Positions 1 through 10,680 of a stretch of 64,000 bases of DNA are shown piece after piece. The stretch comes from Nectonema munidae. Taxonomy: Eukaryota > Nematomorpha > Nectonematoida > Nectonematidae. Both the position numbers and the translations under genes were made by a program. Under the pieces are notes generated by a model, which was not told the DNA's origin, made no database searches, and worked only from the letters and a program-made list of their open reading frames with translations. The DNA lies in the NCBI GenBank assembly GCA_030549495.1, contig JAUIRK010000643.1, positions 726,318-790,317 of the forward strand, in the 5' to 3' direction. Positions within the stretch are counted from its first letter, which is position 1. Each line of letters opens with the position of its first letter.

Positions 1-76
1 GAGACTCAAGTTAAACACTCGAGCATTTTCTTATAGTTAAATATAATGTGAATAACTATTTGTTTTTTTCTTTTAG

Positions 77-124
77 ACAGGATTCCTGCCGTTGAAATAT
101 GTGGTTGAAGAAGAAATTGTTTAA
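77..124 (+). CDS. Possible last coding exon of a gene entering from the left edge
   Basis: A strong acceptor (T-rich tract ending CTTTTAG) at 61-76 is followed by a 16-codon open stretch ending in TAA: TGFLPLKYVVEEEIV. The length, acceptor and acidic tail look like a terminal exon, but it is too short to name and the rest lies outside the window. Confidence 0.3.
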   Translation, partial: TGFLPLKYVVEEEIV

Positions 125-2200
125 TGACACAAAAGATCCCCGGCAATTTTTTAAGATTCAATTAATCTTTTTAAAGCATCATTGTTTTATTTTACCTATT
201 TTTCATATACACTCCTTATTTTGATAAATTTTTATATACGCGTATTTTTAAAAGTTATTTGTTTTTATTGAAAATAATATCGGTCTTCAAATTTAATATA
301 TTTTTTCATTAGAATAAATAATTTAACTTTCCATGTTAATAACAATCATGATTCAATCCTTTTTTCATTAGCAAATCTACTTCAACGACATTTTTCTTAG
401 CTATTAAGAGTTATTTAAAAAAAATAGGGATTAATTTAAAATTAGTTTTCAAAGCAAATTAACTACTATACTTTTAACCTTCAAATACACTAATTTGCTA
501 AACTTTTTTAAGAAAACTCCTAATTAATCAGTTGTAAAGTTAGTAAATGAATGGACACTTACGGCGAAAAAGAAGAAAGCCTTAATTTATTTTAAAAATT
601 ACATAAAGTTTTATTAAATAACCCGTATGGATCATTTATTTAAAGTGTATAGATAATTTAGTATAGATAAAACACCCTTTTTTCTAAATAATAAAAAATA
701 ATTGAATAAAACATTGCAATTATTAAATATCATGGTGAGAGGGTTCCTAAAAATGTATAATACTTGTACACTTGGGTATACGTGAAATCATAATTTTGAC
801 GCATCAAAAGAGCCTGGAAAATCGAAAAATTAACAACTAAAAAATGTTAACTTTTAAAAAGTATTCTGATAGAGTTTGATGCGCTAATTTCAAATATCTC
901 ATTTATTTGAAATGAATCGAATGATTGATTAATTTTTTCGCTTTGTAATTTCCCATTTTAGTCATTTTATCAAGTTTAGAGACTTAAAAATGTATTTTAA
1001 TATAAAAACTAACATTTTTATAATCAGTAAAATATTTTTTTAAAGATGAGATATTAAAATTGGAAATTTAGAAAATTTTCGAAAAATCAGTCCTTTTCTA
1101 TCTGATGTATAATAGAGTAAAAGAGAAGAATCTCGAAAAAATTGAAAATTTATTAAATTATAAACAAAAAAATTATAAATATATTCCTATACATGAATTG
1201 TGTAAAAGGACGCCATAGAAAAAAATTTTAAAGTATAAAAAAATACATCTAAACTCAATATATTTCAAAATTTTAAAAATAACAATAAAATATAACCGAT
1301 TCTACATGCTCTCATGAAAAAATTAGAAAAACATCATTTTTAGTTTTTGAGTAAAATTTAGATTTTTAAAAAAAATCCTTTTTTTTTTTGACAATTATTA
1401 TTTTATATATGTCTACAATTCCATATAAAATATTTAAAAAAAACTACAAACGGCAAAATCGCAAAAATTTCATTCTCAAATCCTCAATTTTAAGGTCATG
1501 TCACCAACAACATCAAACCCAGAATCCAATCAAAGGTAGATATCGATTTAAAAAGTTTTCAAAATCCTTTTTCATATGTAAAAAATTGACGTTTAGGTAA
1601 ATGTGTTATATATATATACCTGATTCGCTTAAATCTTTACATATTAGAAGATAAAATATAGTTAAATAATTTTTATTTGTGACATGCGACTAATCGTGGT
1701 ATACCATACGTTACGTTTCGAAATTGCGGTACGATACGGCTTTTTTGATAAAATTACTGTTCGAAATTATTGGCGGAAAAAAATGAAATACAATAAATAT
1801 CGAAATTCGGTGCGATTTTAATTTTGTTACAATTTTTTTATAGAACTTTTTTAAATTTTTATTCAGCACTCACCAGTCTTACATAGACATGTGAACACAT
1901 TACACACGAACATAGATGCCATACAGACAAAGCTAAAATTACTTTCTTTTTTCGACGCGCACATATGCACTTACATTCTACATCCTCTCATGCTTTTTGT
2001 CTTTTATTCTGTCTCCAGATTTCTCGTATACACAAATTAAATCGCGAAAATGTTACATGTTTTAAAAGATGCTAACTTTGAACTGGTGTTTTATGGAAAA
2101 GTTATAAATTACACAAGAAATTTAAACTTTATTTGAAAAAATAGCACATTTTAATCCAAAAAACACAATAATATTGTGTAAAACAAAACATAATCAAGAA
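125..2200. other. AT-rich intergenic sequence
   Basis: No gene recognised. The sequence is poly-A/poly-T rich, with a slightly more GC-rich patch near 1690-1760. Its right part may hold the 3' end of the hAT fossil coded on the minus strand. Confidence 0.5.
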
Positions 2201-3146
2201 AACTTTATTTAGCGTTTTTATAATAACTTCTCAAAAAAGTCAATCAATACTCTTATCACTTTTGTGATAAGAAGATCTGAAGCTGAAAAAATTCTTTCAG
2301 ATTCAGTAGATGTTGGAGGAATACTCTTTAGATTTTTGAGTTAATTTTTTACTTGAAAAGACATTTTGCCAGTTATTTCAAAAAGCGGAAGCTCATAAAA
2401 TAGATTCTCTCTAACATTCTTTGAAATATTTCATTTTACATTTAATTGTTGACTCTAATTTTTCATTCAGATCTTTTGTCTTCTTCAAATAAAGTATTGA
2501 CAACGAAGTTTTTGATTTCTTTACTGCTTGTTTTTAACATCATATCTATTGCAATTGAGATTTGTCAAGAAGTGTAGAACTTTTTGAAACAAAAATTGAC
2601 TGTAATTCTTACAAATTCAAGTACTCAGGAGACAAAGAATTTTATTTTTCGTCATATTTAATCTTGAAATAAAGAGTCTTTAAATTTAGAGGAAAACAAC
2701 GTATCGAGTAAACTTGGTTCATCAAAAATAAAATCAAAAGTGGCTTCTGCAGGGAGCAAGTTCTGTTACATATCCTTTCAGAAACTATTTTAATAGGTTT
2801 TAATGTTTCAAAAACATTATTGAAAAATTCTGTTTCTGTCATAAAAATATTTTTTTTAAAACAATTAAAGCTTTTGCTACGCAGGATTTAACATCAAGAA
2901 ACCATCTTGTTTTCGAAAGAATAGAAGTTTTTCATAGCCATGCTTTTTTTTTTACATAATTCTGTAAAATTTCATTTTTTAAAAAATTTTCTAAGTTTGC
3001 TCAAAGTTTCCTTAAAATGTAAGCTTCTTTCTTTGTTATTATCACATAAATATAATTATTGTATACTGGTTTTTCAAGATTACTTCGATCAAATCTAAAA
3101 ACATCATTTTCAAACACCAGTTCTTATGCATCACTACTTTCTTCGG

Positions 3147-4108
3147 TTCACTGTAATTTCATCGCCGTAATTTCATCGTGGTAATTTCATCGCATAGTAA
3201 ATTCATCGTGATTCAATACATCGTCCGTATTTTCATCGTCAAGTATTTTCATCGTGCAGTAATTATATCGTCAACTAATTTTATGCTTGACGCTCAATGT
3301 TTTTTTTTGTAAATATCCCTTAATAATTTTTTTAAGTTTATTACGAACTTTTGTAAATGTTCTAATATCATAAAAAACTAATTTTTAAATATACGGTTTT
3401 CATATTATCAGGCTATAATGACAAAATAAAACAATATCTCTTTCTGACGTAAATAGCCTTGAAATATGTTTAAATTCCTTAATATTTAAGGAAAGTTAAA
3501 AAAAAGTATTTAATTTAATTAAAAAAAATAATATATATTAATCTTTGTTTTTTTAGTTTCATAAAAATCCACTTAACCCATTTAGGACCAATGTTCCTAT
3601 TTTGGAACATAAGTAATTTCATCTTCGTCTGCTTTTTTCAATGACTTTGAATATAAATCGTCTGCGTTTTTTTAGATATCGTCTGCTTTGCTTGGTCTTA
3701 AATGGGTTAACCTATTTTAACCTTTGACTTTTCAGTCATTATTTGGTATATTATATCTAAAAATAATCATTTGTTTTTTTTAATAAAAAACTTTATTTTT
3801 AAGAAAAAAATACCAATTTATATATGCAATAAATTATTCCTTATTTCAAAAGATCATTGAGATAACTAATTTATTACAAATTAGAAAAATAGAAACAATT
3901 AAAAAAAAAAATTATGAGCAATACCTCTAAGTTATAATAATAATCATTTACGTCACGATTTTCAAAATCATTGACAATGCGCCGTATTATGTCGTTAATC
4001 CATAAATCTCGCGATGTAATCACTATACGATGAAAATACTTAACGATGAAAATACCAACGATGTATTGCATCACGATGAATTTACTATGCGATGAAATTA
4101 CCGGATAC
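3147..4108. mobile_element. Fold-back-like terminal-inverted-repeat element inserted in hAT
   Basis: The left end (about 3147-3290) and right end (about 4010-4108) are inverted copies of each other over roughly 100 bases. Each arm is built of iterated 14-16-bp units ending TTTCATCG. Flanks share the 8-mer CTTTCTTC (left ending about 3145, right starting about 4109), a plausible target duplication. The outer flanks are parts of one hAT transposase, so this is an insertion. The interior has no recognisable transposase and carries a TTAA MITE at 3573-3710. An 8-bp duplication fits hAT, Merlin or P-type elements; the family is not assigned. Confidence 0.72.
3573..3710. mobile_element. 138-bp piggyBac-type TTAA MITE, copy 1
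   Basis: Begins TTAACCCATTTAGGACC and ends GGTCTTAAATGGGTTAA, so it has near-perfect terminal inverted repeats flanked by TTAA. The interior contains the palindrome CCTATTTTGGAACATAAG and repeated TCGTCTGC motifs. It is nested inside the fold-back-like element. Near-identical copies lie at 23950-24091 and 28726-28863. Confidence 0.88.
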
Positions 4109-5088
4109 CCTTTCTTCAATAAAAAAAGTGTTTCTTGTACGTTACTTTGTTTTTTGTACAAAACATCGCAAATAGCCAAATGTTATTTGATCAAGCATCC
4201 ACTAACTTTACCGAGTTTTATCATCAAACTTGCTCCATCTCTTACAAAAGCTACAATGTGATCATGAATATTATAAGATCTTGGTCTTATTTTTTTCTTG
4301 ATAATAGTATACTCTTCATAAATAAGTTTCATGACATCATTGGGGTTTTGAGGTTGTTGAAAACCACATTCTTTCAACGACCTTTGAATAAACCCACTCT
4401 TTGTTATTCCTTGAATTGAAAAAAGATCAGCACATACGAGCTTAGAAAACTTTTACAAAAATCGTGAAAAACATTCAGATTTTTAACTGGAGCTAAATTT
4501 TGCAGTTTCATGATGTCTCTTTTGAGAATGGAACAAATTTTTTTGGAAATTTTTTCCTCTTTTGAATGCTTACTTTTTATATGACGAAAAAACGTAGTTG
4601 CTGACAAATCTTTATACACAAAAATTTTTAGCACTTTCATTGTTTGGATTTTTAGTAAAAAAGTTCCACACGAAAGATTTAGGCATAACTTCTGCGATTT
4701 TAAATGTCAACAAAAATGAATCCAAAAAATGTTAAACAATGATCAAAAATCTCATTTAAATAAATTTATTTTTTATTCAATTTTAGTTATTTTATTATTT
4801 TGGAAAGTTTTTTTAATAAATCTATTTTTTTATTGATAAATTATTTATTTTGAATTTTTTATAAAGTTAAAAAAATCTAGAGTCGATAAATTTTTTCGAA
4901 CAGGAAATCTCGAGAAAAAATAAAAGTTCCGAAATTGAGTATATTTTTACAAGTACTCAAGAATTTTCTTTTTCGAGACTTAAGCCCTACCTCTGATTCA
5001 AATCATATAAATTGCTGCATTAGTGGAGATGATTTAGATATTACTTTTTGACAGCTAAAACAAATGCAATAAACAATCACCATTTGCA

Positions 5089-5345
5089 ATGCAACAAGGA
5101 GGCATAGATTTTAAAAGAAAGAGAAAGGAAGATAGAAAATTTGGTGTGGTTAATGGAATTAATAAATCGGAAGATCTTTTTCAACCCTGGCTGAATAAAA
5201 GTGCTAGTTTGGAAGGATTGACTGATATTGTGTCATCACTGCCGGTTACTCAAGCCAATGTTTAACGAATATTTTCAGCTTTAAAATACATTTGAAATGA
5301 TAAAAGATTGAAATTTAAAAAAAGATATAGTTGAAGAATTCGTTA
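5089..5345 (+). mobile_element. hAT transposase C-terminal fossil
   Basis: An open stretch ends in LTDIVSSLPVTQANV, a stop, then RIFSALKYI, a frame break, and NDKRLKFKK. Upstream is a charged block (DFKRKRKEDRKFG). The pattern LPVTQ-x-x-V-(E)-R-x-FSALKYI is the hAT dimerisation region. It is unrelated in detail to the hAT at 2205-4686. Only the last roughly 80 codons are visible. Confidence 0.62.
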
Positions 5346-5432
5346 TTGTATTTAGGATAAATGAGTTTATCCTAATAATTCATTTCTTTTGGTAACTTGA
5401 CGTCATTTCATGCGACCAGTTTGGGGTTGGCA

Positions 5433-5788
5433 CAGAGCCCGCGCTACCTATATATTTTTGAGGCAAGTGCCCTCCCAGTTTTATTTTTTGCCCCCCTCCC
5501 CGCTGAAAATTTTCAACTTGCCTCAAGTGTCTTAACTTAAGAAAAAATGATGAAAACATATTCAAGTAACTTTGAGAACATGTATGCCATATATTGGAAA
5601 CAAAAGTGTTTGAAAATGATTAAATGCCTTTATAACAATTTGTTTTTGTAATCTATATAGTACTTCTTTTAGCGCCCTCTTCTGATAAGATAATAAATTT
5701 TTTCCATAATGTAAATTTTTATTGCCCCTTCACAGCCCAACCCCCCCCCCCCCCCCCCCTCCCTAATAAATTTTTAGCGCGGGTACTG
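5433..5788. mobile_element. 356-bp hAT-type MITE with perfect target duplication
   Basis: Left end CAGAGCCCGCGCTA and right end (reverse complement) CAGTACCCGCGCTA form a 14-bp terminal repeat with two mismatches. Both sides carry the identical 8-mer GGTTGGCA (5425-5432 and 5789-5796). Eight-base duplications and CAG-starting ends are hAT hallmarks. The interior is non-coding and contains C-rich runs, including 19 consecutive C at 5741-5759. Confidence 0.85.
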
Positions 5789-5796
5789 GGTTGGCA

Positions 5797-6382
5797 ATTA
5801 GCTTGTTCGTAAGTCTCAATTTTTTTCGAAAACAAAGCGGATATAATGAAAACGCACCATTTTAGTTTTTAGTGACCGGAAATAGGAATAAAAACGATGC
5901 TTCACTTTACAACAAATCTAATTCTTTACAAAGTGTATATATAGAAAATTTAACGTTAAGAAGCAAAAATATCTTATCGAACAATTTTCTTCTTCAATTA
6001 CATCAACATAATAAATATATGCTGACATGATTTGGCAGAATTATTTCTTCATAGAATTTCTCTATTCTTCTCAACTCATTAATGATAAGGACAATAGAAA
6101 ATATATGTGTGCTTCAGCGATTGTTCAATACAATTGCGTTATTCATAGCTCAAAATGTTTCTCATCGATTCCCTCGAATGAAGCAAAAAACTACAAAGAA
6201 AAATTGACTTTAATTTCATGATAGAAAAATATAGCGATCAAAATGCATATAAATAAAATAGTACGAATGAATTACCTGTTATCTTGATTCGCTTTGCACG
6301 GCAGTGTATGTAGGACACAACTTAGAAAGACTTCAACGATGCAAATTTAAAAAGCCTTGAATCCAATAAAAGTTTTTAAAAC
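5797..6382. other. Intergenic region upstream of the GPCR
   Basis: AT-rich, no protein-like reading frame recognised. It should hold the promoter or 5' UTR of the gene starting at 6383; I see no clear TATA element or initiator. Confidence 0.4.
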
Positions 6383-7471
6383 ATGAAGATTCCGCAAAAT
6401 CGGCCAACAAGCTTTTTTTGCGCATTTGAAATCACAAAGAAGTACGAAAAATTTTCCCTTCTCTTTGTCATCATGTTTGGCTTGGTGGGCAACTTCTGGG
6501 CAGGATATGTGCTAAAGAAGTTGTATGCGAAGCACAAAATCTACAAGTATCTCCTGCTCTTTGCTCTGATCAACGAATTGCTTTGTGTTTTGTACGTGTT
6601 GACACCGATAACGACTTACTTTGGAAAGGATATGAAATCGCAGTTTGTCTTTTCGTGTAGCTGGCTCCGATTTCACAACATTTCCTTTGAGTTTGTTCGC
6701 AACGTTCTCCTCATCGAAACGAGATACTGCTTAGCGTTGTACATTTACTCCAGGTTCTGCGAATTCAAGTTGAAGAAAGTGAAATGGCTCAACAGCTTCT
6801 TATTCCATAGAGGCTTGTGGCTCTCCCTGGCTGTATCCACAATCATCAATCTGCCTATGCTATTCGTCTTCAAGGTCATCAAGAATACGTGTAGAGCGAG
6901 CCGTTACGAGTGTGTGGCGATTGTCGCGTTCGAAAGCGAGGTGTTTACGTACTTTCGCGAGTTTGTCATATTCTACATTCCTTCCGCGTGTATGCTTTAC
7001 TCAGCCCTGCTCCTCACCATTTCCATTCTAACCTATTTGAAAAGGAAGAGCAAAGTGAGTGATGAGCGCAGAGACAGAGCCCAAAAAATGCTCGAAAATT
7101 CCCGAATTCCAGGCCATGAAGCGTCCAGCAGAGTATCTTTTGGAGTACCTGTGAACACCACCGCTCCACCTTACAGCTTAACAACAAATTTGGGGCAGGC
7201 ATCCTCCAAAAAGTATCCATACGCCAAGTCCCTGTCCATCATTTTTTTCGTGAGCTTCTATCTACTCACCATTATGCCGATTTTCGCTATGCACTCATTT
7301 TATGGAAGCCTGACCACAAGAGAGGTTCCACAACTTTTACTATTCCTTGTTTATAACATAGAAATGGTGCAGTACACATTCATCTTCTACGTGTTCTACT
7401 TCGTAGATCATAACTTTCGCGCCACGCTGAAAGAAACTTTAAAGACTTTCTGTAGCAAATGCTTTCACTAA
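6383..7471 (+). CDS. Seven-transmembrane class A-like GPCR, orphan, intronless
   Basis: This 362-residue protein has seven hydrophobic segments: about 24-44 (with the TM1 Gly-Asn pair at 36-37), 54-75, 88-111, 144-166, 194-219, 281-304 (with Pro 299) and 316-341. Cys 92 near TM3 and a Cys at 170 or 177 in the second extracellular loop could make the conserved disulphide. At the end of TM3 the DRY motif is replaced by ETRYC (112-116), keeping the Arg-Tyr. TM2 has ALINELL where most receptors have a LAxxD motif, and TM7 lacks a clean NPxxY. The third intracellular loop (220-280) is long and polar; the tail ends in cysteines that could be palmitoylated. It would act at the plasma membrane. The divergent motifs resemble invertebrate peptide-receptor-like families, but no ligand can be inferred. 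The ATG at 6383 is the first in frame. Base composition is clearly less AT-rich than its flanks, which supports real coding sequence. Confidence 0.85.
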   Translation: MKIPQNRPTSFFCAFEITKKYEKFSLLFVIMFGLVGNFWAGYVLKKLYAKHKIYKYLLLFALINELLCVLYVLTPITTYFGKDMKSQFVFSCSWLRFHNISFEFVRNVLLIETRYCLALYIYSRFCEFKLKKVKWLNSFLFHRGLWLSLAVSTIINLPMLFVFKVIKNTCRASRYECVAIVAFESEVFTYFREFVIFYIPSACMLYSALLLTISILTYLKRKSKVSDERRDRAQKMLENSRIPGHEASSRVSFGVPVNTTAPPYSLTTNLGQASSKKYPYAKSLSIIFFVSFYLLTIMPIFAMHSFYGSLTTREVPQLLLFLVYNIEMVQYTFIFYVFYFVDHNFRATLKETLKTFCSKCFH

Positions 7472-7474
7472 TTT

Positions 7475-8045
7475 GAGGATACCTCTTAAATTCATATAAC
7501 TGGTTTATGCTAATATGCCATTTATCGTCAAATCTCTCTATAAAATCCTTAATTCTTTAACATTTACAAAGCAAATATGTTTTAATTTATTCCTTTTTGA
7601 AGATTTGAAGAACACATATCCGAAAATATAATAATTTTTCCAATTTTTAAAAATATTTTCCACTATTAGTCTATTTTAGTGACAAAAACGGTCGAAAATT
7701 AGCAAGTACGTTCATAGAAAACTCCTTTCAAAAAAGCATATATTATAAGTAAAAGTACTTAATTGCACAACCCTGAACGTCACACGGGGAGCGGGATAAA
7801 AAATAGATATAGTTAATACGATTAGGATAACTATCGGTTATATTTTTACATAAAAAATGAGTCAATCTTTAGAAATAGGAATACATTATAAAAAAATTGC
7901 TCTCAAATTTAATGGAGATGAATTTTGATCATAATAGTAAAACACAAAAAAAAGTTGATGTAATCGTATAATCTCATTATAAGTATATTAATTTTAAAAA
8001 TTGTATCTTAAAATTTCTTTCATCATAAAAATATCAATGATATCA
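7475..8045. other. AT-rich intergenic sequence
   Basis: Includes the likely 3' UTR of the GPCR. No other gene or repeat recognised. Confidence 0.4.
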
Positions 8046-8279
8046 GGCACTGAGCAAACGGTACCTTGACATTTGGCCAAAAAAAATATTTAGCCCCTTG
8101 CCACGTAACTCCTAGTCGATACAATTATTTATAACATATTTGTGGAATATTAAAAGAATACAAAAATTACGCTGCAGATTTGCATAGAGCACCACGAGCT
8201 TGCAAACTTACTAGAAGGAAAGCAACATTTTCGGTGAAATATCCATCCGACTAAATGTCCCTTCGGCCAAATGTCCCGT
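8046..8279. mobile_element. Possible MITE with GACATTTGGCC inverted ends
   Basis: TTGACATTTGGCCAA near the left end pairs with the inverted GGCCAAATGTCCCGTCACTG at the right end, and inner ATTTAG blocks also match in inverted orientation. No coding capacity. The target duplication is unclear, so the borders are approximate. Confidence 0.42.
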
Positions 8280-9005
8280 CACTGAACAAACAGTTACAAT
8301 ATTGTAGAAGGGTCAATAAAATATTTATTTTACCTTGAGTTAACCATATAATAAATAAAAACCATTTTTGAAGGATGTCAGATGATCACATAAAAATGTG
8401 TTTTCAAAAATTAATTTGAAAAAAGCACGTTAACATTTTTTTATTCATAGTGTGGGCGTTTTGCTGGGAAATATTTTAATAAACTTTTAAACCTAAACGC
8501 TTTAGTAATTCTAAACAAGTTAAATGATGTTATATTAAATGATAGAAGTAACATCTGGCATTTTGAAAAAAAAATGATTGAAGTAACATAACAAGTTTTA
8601 TATTTTTGATTGACATATGCCATTTTTGAATGAAATGGCAAATTTTTTCTGCACCTCCGATTTTTTATAAAATTGATTATAAATTAGAAATAGTGTTTTC
8701 AATTTCTAAAAAAATTTTAGTTCCTATATTTTAGATAAATAGAACTATTTCAAATTTACGGCAATTTTTTTGTAAGCAGACATTTACATCTTAATTTGTC
8801 CTCCATGTTAAGAATCTTTGATCTCCTCTTAAACCACCTGGACGCAGTTTCAGTTAGGCATACATTAGATCGAAATAATTCTTGATATTCGCATCCCAGA
8901 TACGATTTATAAAAAGTAGCCAATCGCTGTCTACACATTATCAAATCTGAACATAAGAAACTTCAGCTAAAACAAATGCTTATGCATTCAGAGATTCATT
9001 CAGGA

Positions 9006-9441
9006 CAGAGGCTTAGCACACAGTTAGGAGGACAGAGGCCTGAGAAAATTAATTAAGATACCAAAAAGCTCAATTTTTGAATACCTATATAAAAAACTTT
9101 ATATTCAAACTAACTTAAAAGAAGTTTAGACATTTGAACTAAAAATAAGTTCTTATTTGTTAGTAATACAAACTTTGTTTTCATTTCATTCCATTTTAAG
9201 ATAAGTGTGGCTTGAAAAACATAGGAAGTTATCTATATAAACACTTGTTTTATAATTATTTAATAAATTGTGTGCCATTTTTTACGCTTTTTTAAATCAA
9301 CTTCAATTTTATCTTCCAAAGCCATATTCATATTTTAAAGATGGTAAATGAATCAAAATAAATAATACATTTTTTGCCCCCCCCCCTCCCCCTCCTAAAT
9401 TTTTCATGCCCCCTGGGGGTAAAAGCTGGCTACGCCTCTTT
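9006..9441. mobile_element. Possible hAT-type MITE with CAGAGGC-like ends
   Basis: The left end CAGAGGCTTAGCACAC resembles the right end read in reverse (AAGAGGCGTAGCCAGC). CAGAGGCGTAGC-type ends are common among hAT MITEs. A C-rich run at about 9377-9392 near the right end resembles that in the MITE at 5433-5788. No convincing target duplication was found. Confidence 0.4.
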
Positions 9442-10680
9442 GAAGATGCCTAACTACAGAAATGTAAGAAAATCGTTTATTCGTCTTATACCACCGCCAC
9501 ATCTTTCGCAGTAAATAAGGTGTGCGAACTACAAATTTTATACATAGGAGATTTATGCCTCAAGTAGGGGGAGTTTTATGTACTGATACACTAATCACTT
9601 TGTAAGCAGGATACTTTATCATCCTGCTTAAAAAATAAACGATAAACGCAATAACAGTTGAGTGGTGTTCATTTAAAAGTCAAGGATATAACAAACGGAG
9701 TATCAAATTCACTTTCGTATCGTAGCAAATGTGCAGGAATTACGGTTGACGCTGAAGTCGGTTTTGGATGAAGCGAGGGTGAGAACAAAAAATATCTTGT
9801 CTCTTGCGAGCAATTTGAGCATGGATAGGGTTATCCGCTTCTTAATTTCAATTGCTCGATTTATAACGTTAAAGCATCACATGTTTTGAATCAAATTTAA
9901 GTGTATTTTGACAGCCTCAAAAAGATTTGAAGGAAGAATCCTCAATCCTATTAAAAATAAGAAGATTGAACATTTTATTCAAAAAAAATCTTCGTAAAGT
10001 CTCTAAAACTAAAATATCGAGAGGAAAAAACGCAGTGATTGGAGCGTGCTTGTAATCGCGCCATCTTCCATTTCATGTGGGATCAGGGTGTCGCAGCGAA
10101 CTCACTTAGGGCTGGCCGGTCGAATCTTGTGCAGGAGCTTTGAACGAAGTCTCCTTTCCTCCTTCCTCTCCTTCTTACCGATTCGAAAAGCTTTTTTGCT
10201 GTTCCTGCAACCGTGTTTCTTCCAATATCTTTGCAATTCCTTTATTCTTCCACTTATTCTTTCTTTTGTCCTTTCTCTCTTAAACAATGCACCATTATTA
10301 TGTGTATGTATGTTCCAGTAAAACGGTGAAACCAGGGATTCGAAAAAATCGCTAAAACATTAAGGAAATCTATAAAATTACTGTTCCACTTGATTAACTT
10401 CATAAAAGTCCCTGGATATTTTATTTTATTTCTAGCGATTTCATGAAATAACCAGAGGGTCATTCCAGGAAAAAGGCTGCCATGACTGGAACAAAATTAT
10501 TATGTATTTATTGTAATAAATTTAATTGTAAAACACAACATCAATTCGGTGTAACTATAACGTAACACATTGGTTATACCTCAAGTTCCCACAAATTACA
10601 CTTAACGAGTATCACACTAAATGGACATGAGCAAATCACACGCCTTCGTTTCACTCAGGCTTAACATTAGACAAAGTTTC
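9442..10680. other. Non-coding region with one short hairpin
   Basis: No gene recognised. A perfect 9-bp stem (AAGCAGGAT / ATCCTGCTT) lies at about 9606-9632. The stretch 10020-10330 is less AT-rich and pyrimidine-rich but gives no recognisable protein or RNA. Confidence 0.35.

Larger units (their letters stand above)
2205..4686 (-). mobile_element. hAT transposase fossil, split by a nested element
   Basis: Read on the minus strand from 4686. The N-terminus starts MPKSFVWNFFTKN and continues into a decayed BED finger (LSATTFFRHIKSKH near 4600). A middle block follows with FVRDGASLMIKLGK and LAICDVLYKK (4270-4135). The reading then stops at a foreign insertion (about 3147-4108) and resumes with the KTRW block (SKTRWFLDVKSCVAKALI near 2900), a second block at 2842-2642, and the hAT C-terminal dimerisation motif TSTESERIFSASDLLITK near 2310-2250. 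Domain order matches hAT transposases. Several frame changes and stops are present, so it is inactive. One BED cysteine appears lost. Terminal repeats of this host element were not found. Confidence 0.78.

Noticed and set aside
7014-7220. Minus-strand frame inside the GPCR gene
   Set aside because: Shadow of the real coding strand.
8756-8944. 62-codon minus-strand frame
   Set aside because: Somewhat charged, but no motif or neighbour supports it.
9606-9632. Helitron end hairpin or terminator
   Set aside because: There is a perfect short stem but no CTRR end nearby, and no gene to terminate; AT-rich DNA yields such stems by chance. The same applies to the 8-bp stem near 5353-5372.
10046-10321. 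91-codon plus-strand frame in a pyrimidine-rich tract
   Set aside because: Leu/Ser/Phe-rich translation of CT-rich DNA; the opposite strand is equally open.
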